From Afipia sp. OHSU_II-C1 (GTDB lineage Bacteria > Pseudomonadota > Alphaproteobacteria > Rhizobiales > Xanthobacteraceae), in the NCBI RefSeq assembly GCF_000497575.1, contig NZ_APJI01000025.1, forward strand, positions 16,202 through 80,201: a stretch of DNA of 64,000 nucleotides. Direction: 5' to 3'. Within the stretch, counting starts at the first letter, position 1; each line of letters opens with the position of its first letter. Positions 27,037-34,906 of this stretch are shown piece after piece. Under the pieces are notes generated by a model. The model was not told the origin of the DNA and made no database searches. It worked only from the letters and a program-made list of their open reading frames with translations. The position numbers and the translations under genes are program-made.

Positions 27037-27684
27037 GTGGCAACCGTCTACATATACGTCGTGCGGTACGACTTCGGGTTTGCCCCGAATCCGTTCGACG
27101 GGGTTTGCACCCTCGCGTGCTGCATGCCCGTCATCCGGCGAAAAGCCAAGATCGGTGATTGGATCATTGGCATGGGAGGAAGCGAACTGAAGGCTACGGG
27201 GCGATGTATCTATGGAATGAAAGTAACGCGTGATCTGGATTTTGATCAGTATTGGAATGCGGCGGAGTTTTTCGGCAAACGCCCGGTCCGCCATGGCACC
27301 CGACGAACTATGGTAGGTGACAACGTTTATCGGCGGGACCCGCAAACGAAGAAGTGGTTGCAGGAAAATTGCGTTCACAGTCAGCCCAGTGGCGAGCAAG
27401 ACATGCCGAACACCAACCATGATACCCAGACTGATCGCGTCCTGATATCGGATGAATTTTATTATTTTGGCAGTAACGCATCCCTCGTCCCGTCAAAGCT
27501 TCTTCGTAAGATCGGTTACAAGAATGGACGGGGACATCGGGTTTTTTCGCAGGGCGATTGCGAAGCTTTGCTCACTTGGATCAAAGCCGAAGCCAAAGAA
27601 AGTAATCGCGTACTTGCTGATCCCTTTCAATTCCGAATGAGCGATAAGCGATTCTCAAAGACGCGCAATAGACTTATTTCATAA
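27037..27684 (+). CDS. Nmad2 (nucleotide modification associated domain 2) protein
   Basis: A 215-residue protein starting with a GTG. It opens YIYVVRYDFGFAPNPFDG and continues CTLACCMPVIRRKAKIGDWI, the characteristic beginning of Nmad2 domains. The domain continues to about residue 185 with EFYYFGSNASLVPSKL. Nmad domains were defined by association with genes for hypermodified DNA bases in phages and bacteria; their biochemical action is not known to me. Its neighbours here (a ThyA-like and an hmdU-kinase-helical-like protein) fit that association. Confidence 0.8.
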   Translation: MATVYIYVVRYDFGFAPNPFDGVCTLACCMPVIRRKAKIGDWIIGMGGSELKATGRCIYGMKVTRDLDFDQYWNAAEFFGKRPVRHGTRRTMVGDNVYRRDPQTKKWLQENCVHSQPSGEQDMPNTNHDTQTDRVLISDEFYYFGSNASLVPSKLLRKIGYKNGRGHRVFSQGDCEALLTWIKAEAKESNRVLADPFQFRMSDKRFSKTRNRLIS

Positions 27685-27715
27685 AAAACGCCCGAGAGCG
27701 TTGGATTGGGAGGGG

Positions 27716-29365
27716 ATGAATGAGAGCGTTCGATACCCAGCATCGTTGACCCAGATGCCAAATTACCGAAATATCAGCTTCGCAACGGTTGATAGCGTCG
27801 CCGATGTGCTTACGAGTGGTGTCGAGGTTCGTGTTCGCGGAAAACTGACACGCGAGCTCCTCGGGCGGGTAACCTCTCTTGAGCGGCCATACGAGCGTTA
27901 TCTCTTTGTGCCGAAGCGACATAGTGACGTGTTCGCTCAATTCGCCGAAACAATGTGGATGCTGGCGGGTCGGGATGACATCGCTTGGTTGACGAGATAT
28001 CTGCCGCGGGCGCCTGAGTTTTCTGACGATGGTACGACTTGGCACGGTGCCTACGGGCCACGCCTGCGCCGCTGGTGTGGATCGATCGACCAACTGGACG
28101 AGGCGCGTCAGCTGCTCACGAAGGATTTGGCGTCGCGCCGCGCTGTGATGATGGTCTTTGATCCGGCTCGCGATTATGTCGATTCAAAAGACATTCCCTG
28201 CAACAACTGGCTCAGCTGGATTGCTCGAAACGGTAAGCTCCACCTGAACGTTGCAGTTCGCAGCAATGACGCGATGTGGGGGTTCTCGGGCGTAAATGCC
28301 TTCGAGTGGAGCGTCCTGCAAGAGCTGATGTCCTTTTGGTTGGGCCTTGAAAATGGACCTGCCACTTATTTTGCAACGTCCTTTCATCTTTACGACATTC
28401 ATTTTGATCGCGTGCGCCAGATGAACAACTCGTTCCACGGGCTCACGCCGTATGACTTCGGCATAGGTCGCGCGCCTTTTCGTACTTTATGGGACGAGTT
28501 CGAGTGTAAGCTGAAGAAATGGTTCATCGTTGAGGAAAAAATTCGAGCCGAACCGAACGTTCCACTATTCCAGCACGGCCGTGTCGATGACCCGTTTCTG
28601 GATAGCGGCCTCGCGCTTATCCATGTGTTCTGGGCCCATCGGCAATGGGGTGCAGAGCGTCTCGTCAAAGAACTCGGCCAATTGCCAGCGGAAGACTACG
28701 TCGTAGCAATATACGATCAACTGCGCCGCCTTTATCCCGCACTTACCGATAACATCGCGCAGCCTGAGATCAGGCGCTTTTTCGAGGCTTGCCGCGGGAT
28801 CTCGGTGAATGCGTCTGATGATTTCAAGCTTGCCATCAAGCGGCTGCATGCAGAGAAGGACAGAGCTTACGGTGGCGCCTGGAAACGGCGTGGAGAACTC
28901 GTGAGCATTTTGCCTAATATCGCGCGCAAGGCGGACAGATTGGAAAACTTGGTCCAAACGGGTGCCACAATGCGGGGCGAATCGCTGCTCGACACGGTCA
29001 TCGACTTATATGTTTACGTTGAGAAGTACCGACTTTTCTTGGCCGAACACCTGGAAGATAACGATCTGTTACCCAACGATGCCCGCAAACCGTATAGTGA
29101 CCATGACGCCAACTTCGATACCCTTGTTGATCGGCTTGATCTGCAGATGCCAACTCAAAGTACCAAAGAGTTGATTAGCGATGTTGTGACTCGCTTCGAC
29201 GCATGTTGGCGCAATGCCGAGACTAGGGGTGACACCGCCGAACAATTCGAACTAGCGACGAAGCTGGCGGAAGCTGCGGGAGCGCTGATTGCACGGGTCG
29301 TTGCTGACGATACCGTAGCTTTGGCGCGATTCGTTCGCTCTGAGGTGCAGCATGCAGGACGATGA
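27716..29365 (+). CDS. thymidylate synthase-like protein fused to an Nmad1-like domain
   Basis: A 549-residue protein. Residues about 35-240 are a thymidylate synthase-fold domain: the FAETMWMLAGRDD helix with the folate-side Glu, YGPRLRRW, SRRAV, the nucleophile Cys162 in DIPCNNW, RSNDAMWGFSGVN with Asn194 at the pyrimidine-selecting position, and HLYDIHF. The Asn favours a uracil over a cytosine substrate; the His that normally follows the catalytic Cys is Asn. Residues about 380-445 (DRAYGGAWKRRGELV, then KADRLENLV) resemble Nmad1/DUF1599. It probably makes 5-hydroxymethyl-dUMP or dTMP analogues for DNA modification. The ATG at 27716 follows a GGGAGGGG. Confidence 0.8.
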   Translation: MNESVRYPASLTQMPNYRNISFATVDSVADVLTSGVEVRVRGKLTRELLGRVTSLERPYERYLFVPKRHSDVFAQFAETMWMLAGRDDIAWLTRYLPRAPEFSDDGTTWHGAYGPRLRRWCGSIDQLDEARQLLTKDLASRRAVMMVFDPARDYVDSKDIPCNNWLSWIARNGKLHLNVAVRSNDAMWGFSGVNAFEWSVLQELMSFWLGLENGPATYFATSFHLYDIHFDRVRQMNNSFHGLTPYDFGIGRAPFRTLWDEFECKLKKWFIVEEKIRAEPNVPLFQHGRVDDPFLDSGLALIHVFWAHRQWGAERLVKELGQLPAEDYVVAIYDQLRRLYPALTDNIAQPEIRRFFEACRGISVNASDDFKLAIKRLHAEKDRAYGGAWKRRGELVSILPNIARKADRLENLVQTGATMRGESLLDTVIDLYVYVEKYRLFLAEHLEDNDLLPNDARKPYSDHDANFDTLVDRLDLQMPTQSTKELISDVVTRFDACWRNAETRGDTAEQFELATKLAEAAGALIARVVADDTVALARFVRSEVQHAGR

Positions 29366-30308
29366 TTTAGCCAAGCTCAAACTGAGGCTGCGCGAGGAAA
29401 TCGTTGCCCGTTCGGCGCCTGTAAAGGTGGCGATCGTGGGGTGGACGCCAACGGCGATAGAGCTGGCGTCTCATTTTGCGCTCATGTCTGGCAATGCGTT
29501 ACTCAGCGGCATTTACGCGGACGGGGCGGGGGAAGGTGCCGGTGTGCAGTCTCTCGATAGGCTCGAAGTCGACCGCCCGGACATCGTTGTGATTGCCGAG
29601 GATGATGACAAAGAAAAGCTTCTGGAGGGCGTTGCCAAGTATCTGCCCGCGGCGACCAAGCTCCTCGTCGGCGGCTTCGGTCACTTCAATTTTCGAGACG
29701 AGGTTTTCGACCGAATTCGGCAGGAGTCATTTATTCCGTCGTTTGCGAACGGCTACGCAAACTCACTTGTTCATATCTATCAATGCCTGCGGAATGCTCA
29801 TCGCCTAGGTCTCCAAGGCGTCGTGGCCGAATTCGGCATGTTCAAAGGCGGAACAACCATGCTCATCTCGCGGTTCATCGAAGAAATGGGCGCGAACTGG
29901 AAGGTCTTCGGTTTCGATACTTTCGGCGGGTTTCCGCCGAAGCGAAGCGCCTTGGATATGTATGCTCATCCAGACTGTGTGTTCCGCAACTCGGCGTTGG
30001 TGAAATCAGTGTTTGCCGGACGAAATGTGGAGATTATCGAGGGCGATATCGTTGCTACTGTTGGCTGCCTTCGTGATCAGGATTTGGTTGTGTCTTTCGT
30101 GGATACTGACAATTTCACCTCCGCCAGCGCGATCATAGATGTTATAAAGGACCGAACCATTCGGGGTGGCGCGATCGTTTTTGACCATTGGACTGGTTCC
30201 AGCAGACACCTCGACACAATTGGTGAAAGAATAGCCGCCAAAACGCTGGCATCGGATGATAGGTATTTTAACCTGCACGGGACAGGTGTATTTTTGAGAG
30301 TGCAATGA
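29352..30308 (+). CDS. TylF/MycF-like methyltransferase with extra N-terminal domain
   Basis: A 318-residue protein overlapping the previous gene by 14 bases. The C-terminal two thirds are a TylF-type SAM methyltransferase: VVAEFGMFKGGTTMLISRFI (motif I, about residue 157), FGFDTFGGFPP (motif II), and SFVDTDNFTSA followed by GGAIVFDHW, which hold the metal and catalytic Asp residues of this class. The first 130 residues look like a Rossmann domain (KVAIVGWTPTAIELAS, DIVVIAEDD). TylF enzymes methylate sugar hydroxyls, so a sugar-like or hydroxymethyl group on the modified base is a possible substrate. Confidence 0.78.
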   Translation: MQDDDLAKLKLRLREEIVARSAPVKVAIVGWTPTAIELASHFALMSGNALLSGIYADGAGEGAGVQSLDRLEVDRPDIVVIAEDDDKEKLLEGVAKYLPAATKLLVGGFGHFNFRDEVFDRIRQESFIPSFANGYANSLVHIYQCLRNAHRLGLQGVVAEFGMFKGGTTMLISRFIEEMGANWKVFGFDTFGGFPPKRSALDMYAHPDCVFRNSALVKSVFAGRNVEIIEGDIVATVGCLRDQDLVVSFVDTDNFTSASAIIDVIKDRTIRGGAIVFDHWTGSSRHLDTIGERIAAKTLASDDRYFNLHGTGVFLRVQ

Positions 30309-31411
30309 CGTTGTCGCCCTACGGTTTTGTCCGCCGTTCTGCACCCGAGCCGCGCGCGGGTGTTTACGAGCTATACTGGACTTTCGCCTCTCGCCGCCAA
30401 GCGGCATTTGAGGCCCGCTTGGCAGGGCGGCAGTGGCCTTGGTCGGAGGACCGTATCCTACAGACCTATAAGTTTTGTAATGTTTTCCGCGCGGCGGATC
30501 GCGTGTCACAATACATGATACGTGATGTAGCTTATAAAGAGGATCGGCAAGTCACGGCGAGTGACCGGCTGTTCCAAATTGTGGCGTTCCGGACTTTCAG
30601 CCGGATAGGGACTTGGGAGGCACTTGCGCAGTATTTGGGCGGAGCGCCGTGCCTCAGGCATCTTAGGAGCGGAGAGTTCGAGAGGGCTCTCGATCAAGCA
30701 AAACTAACGCACGGCGGGCTTTACACGGGCGCATTTATTCTTTGCGCGAACAAGGCATTTGGCTTTGATGAAAAGCATCGCAACCATGTTGCTCTTTTTA
30801 AGCATATGTTTCTGGTGGATGCCTGTGCCGAAAAGTTACTGAATGCGTCGTCGCTGAAGATGGTCGTCCAAACGTTGCAAGCTTACCCGCTAATAGGGCC
30901 TTTCATGGCCTACCAAATTGCCATTGATCTCAACTATTCAGACTTAGTGTCGTTCGATGAGGACGATTATACGCAAGCTGGTCCCGGCGCCCTGCGGGGC
31001 CTAAAGAAAGCATTCATTTCATTAGGAGATTTCTCGCCGGCGGATGCGATATTGTGGATGGCTAATCGGCAGGATGAAGAATTTCGGCGCTTCGAGTTAC
31101 CATTCAGCGGACTGTTCGGACGCAAACTACATGCGATCGATTGCCAAGGACTTTTTTGTGAACTTGACAAGTACTGCCGCGAGGCCTTGCCAGAATTAAC
31201 CAGTGCCCGTAGTCGTATCAAGGCGAAGTACGCTGCGACCGCTAATGACATTTCACTCTTCTTTCCTCCCAAGTGGAATCTTCCGAACAATCGGGTGATG
31301 AAAGCGGCACACGCTGTGACGGATCGGCACGCTAGTGTTCGTGAACATGTCATATCCGGCTCACGAACTGCCAAACACAGGGCTCTGGCTATTAGAGACT
31401 TGTTTAGCTGA
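30305..31411 (+). CDS. protein related to the helical domain of 5-hmdU DNA kinase
   Basis: A 368-residue mainly helical protein. The N-terminal half matches the HMUDK_hel family (also found in alpha-glutamyl/putrescinyl thymine pyrophosphorylase-type proteins): YELYWTFASRRQAAFEARLA, ILQTYKFCNVFRAADRVSQY and FRTFSRIGTWEALAQYL. The fold is related to helix-hairpin-helix DNA glycosylases, and members act on hydroxymethyluracil in DNA or its phosphorylated form. No P-loop kinase domain is present, so the phosphate donor step must be elsewhere or unnecessary. The start overlaps the methyltransferase stop (ATGA), and it is the last gene of the operon. Confidence 0.78.
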   Translation: MTLSPYGFVRRSAPEPRAGVYELYWTFASRRQAAFEARLAGRQWPWSEDRILQTYKFCNVFRAADRVSQYMIRDVAYKEDRQVTASDRLFQIVAFRTFSRIGTWEALAQYLGGAPCLRHLRSGEFERALDQAKLTHGGLYTGAFILCANKAFGFDEKHRNHVALFKHMFLVDACAEKLLNASSLKMVVQTLQAYPLIGPFMAYQIAIDLNYSDLVSFDEDDYTQAGPGALRGLKKAFISLGDFSPADAILWMANRQDEEFRRFELPFSGLFGRKLHAIDCQGLFCELDKYCREALPELTSARSRIKAKYAATANDISLFFPPKWNLPNNRVMKAAHAVTDRHASVREHVISGSRTAKHRALAIRDLFS

Positions 31412-31710
31412 GAAGTTTCCGCGGTCCTCTCTTGAATGCCGCCGAAACATCAACCGTGGTCTTGGGAGTCGGAGCTTCCACTTGAGCGTACCCTCCTTCT
31501 CCGCACAAAGTGGCGCGCTATAATGTCTCTAATACACATATTTGTATCCTGATCTCCGAAGCCGGAGTCATTCCCGGTACCCTCGAGCAATAGAATTATC
31601 CGTTTCGACAAATGCATCAGACCGATCCATTTTTTCGATGTTGCACAAGAATCACGCGAATTCAGAATAAGTATGGTTTGGGGTGCCGAAAATTTGCAGA
31701 AGGGAATATT
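31412..31710. other. gap between two convergent operons
   Basis: About 300 AT-rich bases between the ends of the modification operon (plus) and the graspetide/TIR operon (minus). Only short frames are present. No strong terminator hairpin with a T-run was found by eye. Confidence 0.4.
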
Positions 31711-32319
31711 TCATGTCCCGCTCAGGTACGCCGATTTTTGTGTTAGCCAAAACGTAAACGGCAGTGAAGTTGCAAGGCCCATCGCGACACCCGCAGGCAC
31801 GCGTGCTCTGATGAGGTCATCCGATAATCGAACCACGAGCGTGTGCCGGGAATCTTTTTCAACGGTTGGATAAAGCCCAATGAATTCTCTGCCCCGATAT
31901 TGTTCTGAGGGATCATTGAGGATGGGAAAAATGGCTATCCGGCCGCTCGTTCCGTCGAACCAGCCCAATTCCCAAGACATCCAAGTGGATTGAGATGAGT
32001 TTGGCGTATCCAGGAAAACAAAACTCGTGCTCTTCGACATCGCGTCGCGTATGGCGCGAGCATGGCGGGGGGTCACGTGAGATCGATCGGCGTCTGAAGC
32101 GATCCAGTCGCAGAAAACGGCGAGACCTAGATCTTCGTTCAGAATGCTATAGACCCCATACACCAGATCGAGATCTCTGACTGTCTGCGAAAGAAATACA
32201 TCATATCGCGGTTCTTCTTTTTTGGCTTCTCTGTTGAAAGCTTCGGGTACACTCAAGCCGATGCGGCTTGCGCGATTTTGCGCGCGCACCCTTACAGAAG
32301 GGGCTGTGAAGAACGTCAC
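31711..32319 (-). CDS. TIR domain protein, last gene of the graspetide-type operon
   Basis: A 202-residue protein. The TIR domain starts at residue 39 (YDVFLSQTVRDLDLVYGVY) and contains VFCDWIASD and STWMSWELGWFDG, where Glu117 is at the expected catalytic position of NAD-cleaving TIR domains. It closely resembles the TIR protein at 36743-37348, including RGREFIGLYP near the end. It starts at a four-base overlap with the membrane protein gene, so it is translationally linked to the peptide-modifying operon. NAD hydrolysis or cyclisation is predicted from the family. Confidence 0.85.
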   Translation of the reverse strand: MTFFTAPSVRVRAQNRASRIGLSVPEAFNREAKKEEPRYDVFLSQTVRDLDLVYGVYSILNEDLGLAVFCDWIASDADRSHVTPRHARAIRDAMSKSTSFVFLDTPNSSQSTWMSWELGWFDGTSGRIAIFPILNDPSEQYRGREFIGLYPTVEKDSRHTLVVRLSDDLIRARVPAGVAMGLATSLPFTFWLTQKSAYLSGT

Positions 32320-33089
32320 GCTGACAGCCCAAGCTGGTAACGGGGCTTTGATCGGCTGTTTGGCTGAGTATCTGACTTTTGCAGTCTCGGCCCTGTCGAT
32401 TCAGATGCAGCACACCACACCTTTCGCTCGACGGCATCATCTTTATTTGCATACATAGCGCCGCACAAAGCGATAGATAGTGCTGCGACGATACAAAGAA
32501 AGCCATTTCGGATCAACATGAAGGCGACTTCGTTTCGCGCGACCCGAACGAGGTTGACTCTTTCCTGACATGCTAAGGCGTGCGCGATAACGATTGGTTT
32601 CATCGAAGGACTTGCGTTCTTGCTGTCGAGCGTAAATCTCATCCCGGTTCCAAACATTGTAAGTGTCCGCGCTGCCGCGAGTCCCAGCAATCCTCCTGCA
32701 GTTATGTAAAAGATTGAGGGAATGGTGAACACCACCACCGCAATTTTCCATTCTGTTCCGGGGAGCATTTGCGCAACTGCGGCCGTCGCTGCGGAAGCAA
32801 TTGTGAGTGCAGTCGCTATGGAGGCTGCGTGCCTGAAGGTTTTTTCGTCTAGGGTTACTCCGCGTTTTTGCTCGGATATGAGGCCGTCCTCGAGGTCCGT
32901 CGGTGCGGCGCTGGCGTATATACGGACTGCGATTAGGATAGGCCCATCCGGCATGCTGCCTATCGAAAATTCCGCGACTTCACCTAGGACCTTCGAACGC
33001 AGCCGCAGGTATGTGATGAATGGGAAAAGTTCTTCGAAAATACGCTTTGCTAACGCAGTCACTATTTGATTTCCTTCGCGCCCAGCCAT
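32316..33089 (-). CDS. membrane protein of the graspetide-type operon
   Basis: A 257-residue protein with three or four hydrophobic helices: two in the middle (TALTIASAATAAVAQML, IAVVVFTIPSIFYITAGGLL) and one near the C-terminus (FMLIRNGFLCIVAALSIALC). The N-terminal 80 residues are soluble (FSIGSMPDGPILIAVRIYAS). I do not recognise a family. The ATG at 33089 overlaps the end of the ATP-grasp gene by 28 bases; a longer form would start inside that gene. It could export the peptide, serve as immunity protein or anchor the TIR protein. Confidence 0.6.
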   Translation of the reverse strand: MAGREGNQIVTALAKRIFEELFPFITYLRLRSKVLGEVAEFSIGSMPDGPILIAVRIYASAAPTDLEDGLISEQKRGVTLDEKTFRHAASIATALTIASAATAAVAQMLPGTEWKIAVVVFTIPSIFYITAGGLLGLAAARTLTMFGTGMRFTLDSKNASPSMKPIVIAHALACQERVNLVRVARNEVAFMLIRNGFLCIVAALSIALCGAMYANKDDAVERKVWCAASESTGPRLQKSDTQPNSRSKPRYQLGLSA

Positions 33090-34012
33090 GCCGCAATCGC
33101 AGCCCCCGCAGTTGCTTCTGCTCCTGGAAGCCAAGCCCATTCACCGGTTGGATTGATTTCGATGAAAATGATCTTACCGTCCGAATCGATCAAGTCGATT
33201 GCCCCGAACGAAAGCTTAAGCTCCGAACAAAGCTCTATGCAGCGTTCTTCAACATTCGGGGCCAAGACCATCGGCTCGTACCGGATCTCCTCACGCTTGT
33301 GGAGACGCCAATCACCCAATGCTGCTTCACCGTTTACGAGTATCTTGTATGCGAATACGGAGGTTCCGACGACGGTAACACGAATGTCCGTTTTTGGCGT
33401 AATAGGTTGCTGAGCGATGAGTGGCGCCTGATGAAGGTTTAAATCTGAAAGTCTCTCGGACGGAATAATGTTGGTGTATGTGAACAACACATCGGCGTCT
33501 TCGCGAAGATAGACCGTATCGATAGATTTAATGGCAACTTGCGTGGGAAAGCGCCTTTGGATCTCCTCCACGTCATTCCCAACAACTGTTTCCGGAATCG
33601 CGAACCCGCATTTTGCCGCCACCAGCAACTGATAAGGTTTCACTTCGGCCTTATATATGTCTCCCGGGTGGTTCATCCAACGCGCGTCTTCAAAGATCAT
33701 CATGCTACGAAGAAACGCACTCCATTGCGATCGAGCAAGTTGATCTCCGAGAGATAACTTGCCTCCCGCTGTGTTACGCAGGAAAATTGGGCTTCGGTAC
33801 CAAACTGATTCAAGGTCAGGCCCCAAGGATGATGCGATTCCCAGCCCCCGGATATTCATCGTGCGGGTCGCCGGATCGAGGCTCAGGCGCAGGTCCGCTA
33901 GCTGCTCCCTGTTAAGACGCAGATAGGTAATATTGTTCTCGCGGAGGCGATGCAGGACAAGATCGACGGCGAAATCGTAAATGCTCGAAAGGATGAGGAC
34001 GCGGGTTGTCAC
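33062..34012 (-). CDS. ATP-grasp peptide ligase of the MvdC/MvdD (graspetide) type
   Basis: A 316-residue ATP-grasp enzyme. Marks of the RiPP ligase group are SVWYRSP near residue 70, ARWMNHPGDIYKAEVKPYQL near 133, and the C-terminal metal-binding end GAIDLIDSDGKIIFIEINP followed by TGEWAWL. These enzymes form ester or amide bonds between Ser/Thr/Lys and Asp/Glu side chains of a precursor peptide. The 61-residue gene upstream ends within the start of this gene (ATGA), as a precursor should. Neither a second ligase nor an acetyltransferase is present. Confidence 0.85.
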   Translation of the reverse strand: MTTRVLILSSIYDFAVDLVLHRLRENNITYLRLNREQLADLRLSLDPATRTMNIRGLGIASSLGPDLESVWYRSPIFLRNTAGGKLSLGDQLARSQWSAFLRSMMIFEDARWMNHPGDIYKAEVKPYQLLVAAKCGFAIPETVVGNDVEEIQRRFPTQVAIKSIDTVYLREDADVLFTYTNIIPSERLSDLNLHQAPLIAQQPITPKTDIRVTVVGTSVFAYKILVNGEAALGDWRLHKREEIRYEPMVLAPNVEERCIELCSELKLSFGAIDLIDSDGKIIFIEINPTGEWAWLPGAEATAGAAIAAWLGAKEIK

Positions 34013-34194
34013 TCTCCTTTCATGTCCTCGCCGGTTTCTATGTCGTTCTTCTTTGTTGACATGGGTGTAAGGCCGCCTTCACCGCGCGTCTGCCAGCATC
34101 CCGAAATAGTGTCGTATGTGGCTCCCTCGGGGAGGGTTGGTGCGTTAACGTGAGGCCGACGAACGGCAAGCTGAATTAGAACGTGATCAGTCAT
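34009..34194 (-). CDS. putative graspetide precursor peptide
   Basis: A 61-residue frame lying directly before the ATP-grasp gene. The first 40 residues could be the leader (MTDHVLIQLAVRRP, then TLPEGATYDTISGCWQTR). The last 20 are rich in exactly the residues these ligases join: PMSTKKNDIETGEDMKGE has Ser, Thr and Lys donors beside Asp and Glu acceptors. It is too small for most annotation pipelines and has a longer open frame upstream without coding character. Precursor status rests on position and composition, so it is an inference. Confidence 0.65.
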   Translation of the reverse strand: MTDHVLIQLAVRRPHVNAPTLPEGATYDTISGCWQTRGEGGLTPMSTKKNDIETGEDMKGE

Positions 34195-34323
34195 GGCAAT
34201 CCTCAGTGAAAATGTTGCTGCAGTGCGGCAGATTCGACGCTCTGGACGGGTGTTATTGTCAAATGGTACTCGGCACAGTGGCATAGGGATCAATTGCTTA
34301 AAATAGAGAAACACAGGCCGCAT
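34195..34323. promoter_or_regulatory. divergent control region of the two TIR operons
   Basis: These 129 bases separate the graspetide-type operon from the TIR/SLOG operon, so both promoters and any shared operator lie here. The sequence TTGTCA at 34255-34260, followed 17 bases later by TGGCAT, is a weak plus-strand promoter candidate. A single regulator could switch both operons together, but none is encoded in either. Confidence 0.4.
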
Positions 34324-34824
34324 ATGGCTCGAAACGCATTTTTCAGTTTTCACTTCGATCAGGACCATTGGCGCGCGTCGCAAGTACGCAACATGGGCGT
34401 TCTCGAAGGAAATTCGGAGCTGTCGGACAACGATTGGGAGACTGTAAAACGGGGCGGTGATGCTTCGATCCAGCGATGGATAGATGGGCAATTGGTGGGT
34501 CGCAGCTGCGTCATTGTGCTGGTAGGCGCCCAAACCGCTATGAGACAGTGGGTGATGTATGAAATCCGTAAAGGCTGGGAGCTGGGTAAAGGTATCGTAG
34601 GTATACGGATTCACGGCCTGCTGAACAGACAGTCGCAAACCTCGGCCGCCGGGCCAGATCCTTTTTCTTACATCACTATCCCGGGCGGCCGGCCGATGTC
34701 GTCTGTCACTAGTCTGTGGAATCCGGCCGGCGGGGATAGCAAGGCGATTTACGCGAATATTCGAGACAACATTGACGGCCTCGTCGCAACCGCCATTACG
34801 GCGAGAGCTAATTATAGAGATTAA
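34324..34824 (+). CDS. ThsB-like TIR domain protein
   Basis: A 166-residue single-domain protein. It starts ARNAFFSFHFDQDHWRASQV, the typical first strand of ThsB/MTH538 TIR-like domains (FFSFHFxxD), and continues with LVGRSCVIVLVGAQTAMRQW and VMYEIRKGWELGKG. The Glu in YEIRKG is the likely functional acid. ThsB proteins sense infection and make a cyclic ADP-ribose isomer from NAD. It is the first gene of the plus-strand TIR/SLOG operon. A run of pyrimidines precedes the start and the ribosome site is poor. Confidence 0.8.
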   Translation: MARNAFFSFHFDQDHWRASQVRNMGVLEGNSELSDNDWETVKRGGDASIQRWIDGQLVGRSCVIVLVGAQTAMRQWVMYEIRKGWELGKGIVGIRIHGLLNRQSQTSAAGPDPFSYITIPGGRPMSSVTSLWNPAGGDSKAIYANIRDNIDGLVATAITARANYRD

Positions 34825-34906
34825 TCGCAAAGCTGATCGCACATTGAGGCTGATATTCGCTCTCCGTTTCACCCAGCAACGATGACCTATTTATTACGGA
34901 GATAGA

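Noticed and set aside
34198..34872. N-terminal extension of the peptide frame to 287 codons
   Set aside because: It is antisense to the ThsB-like gene at 34324-34824. Only the last 61 codons have a sensible start and location before the ligase.
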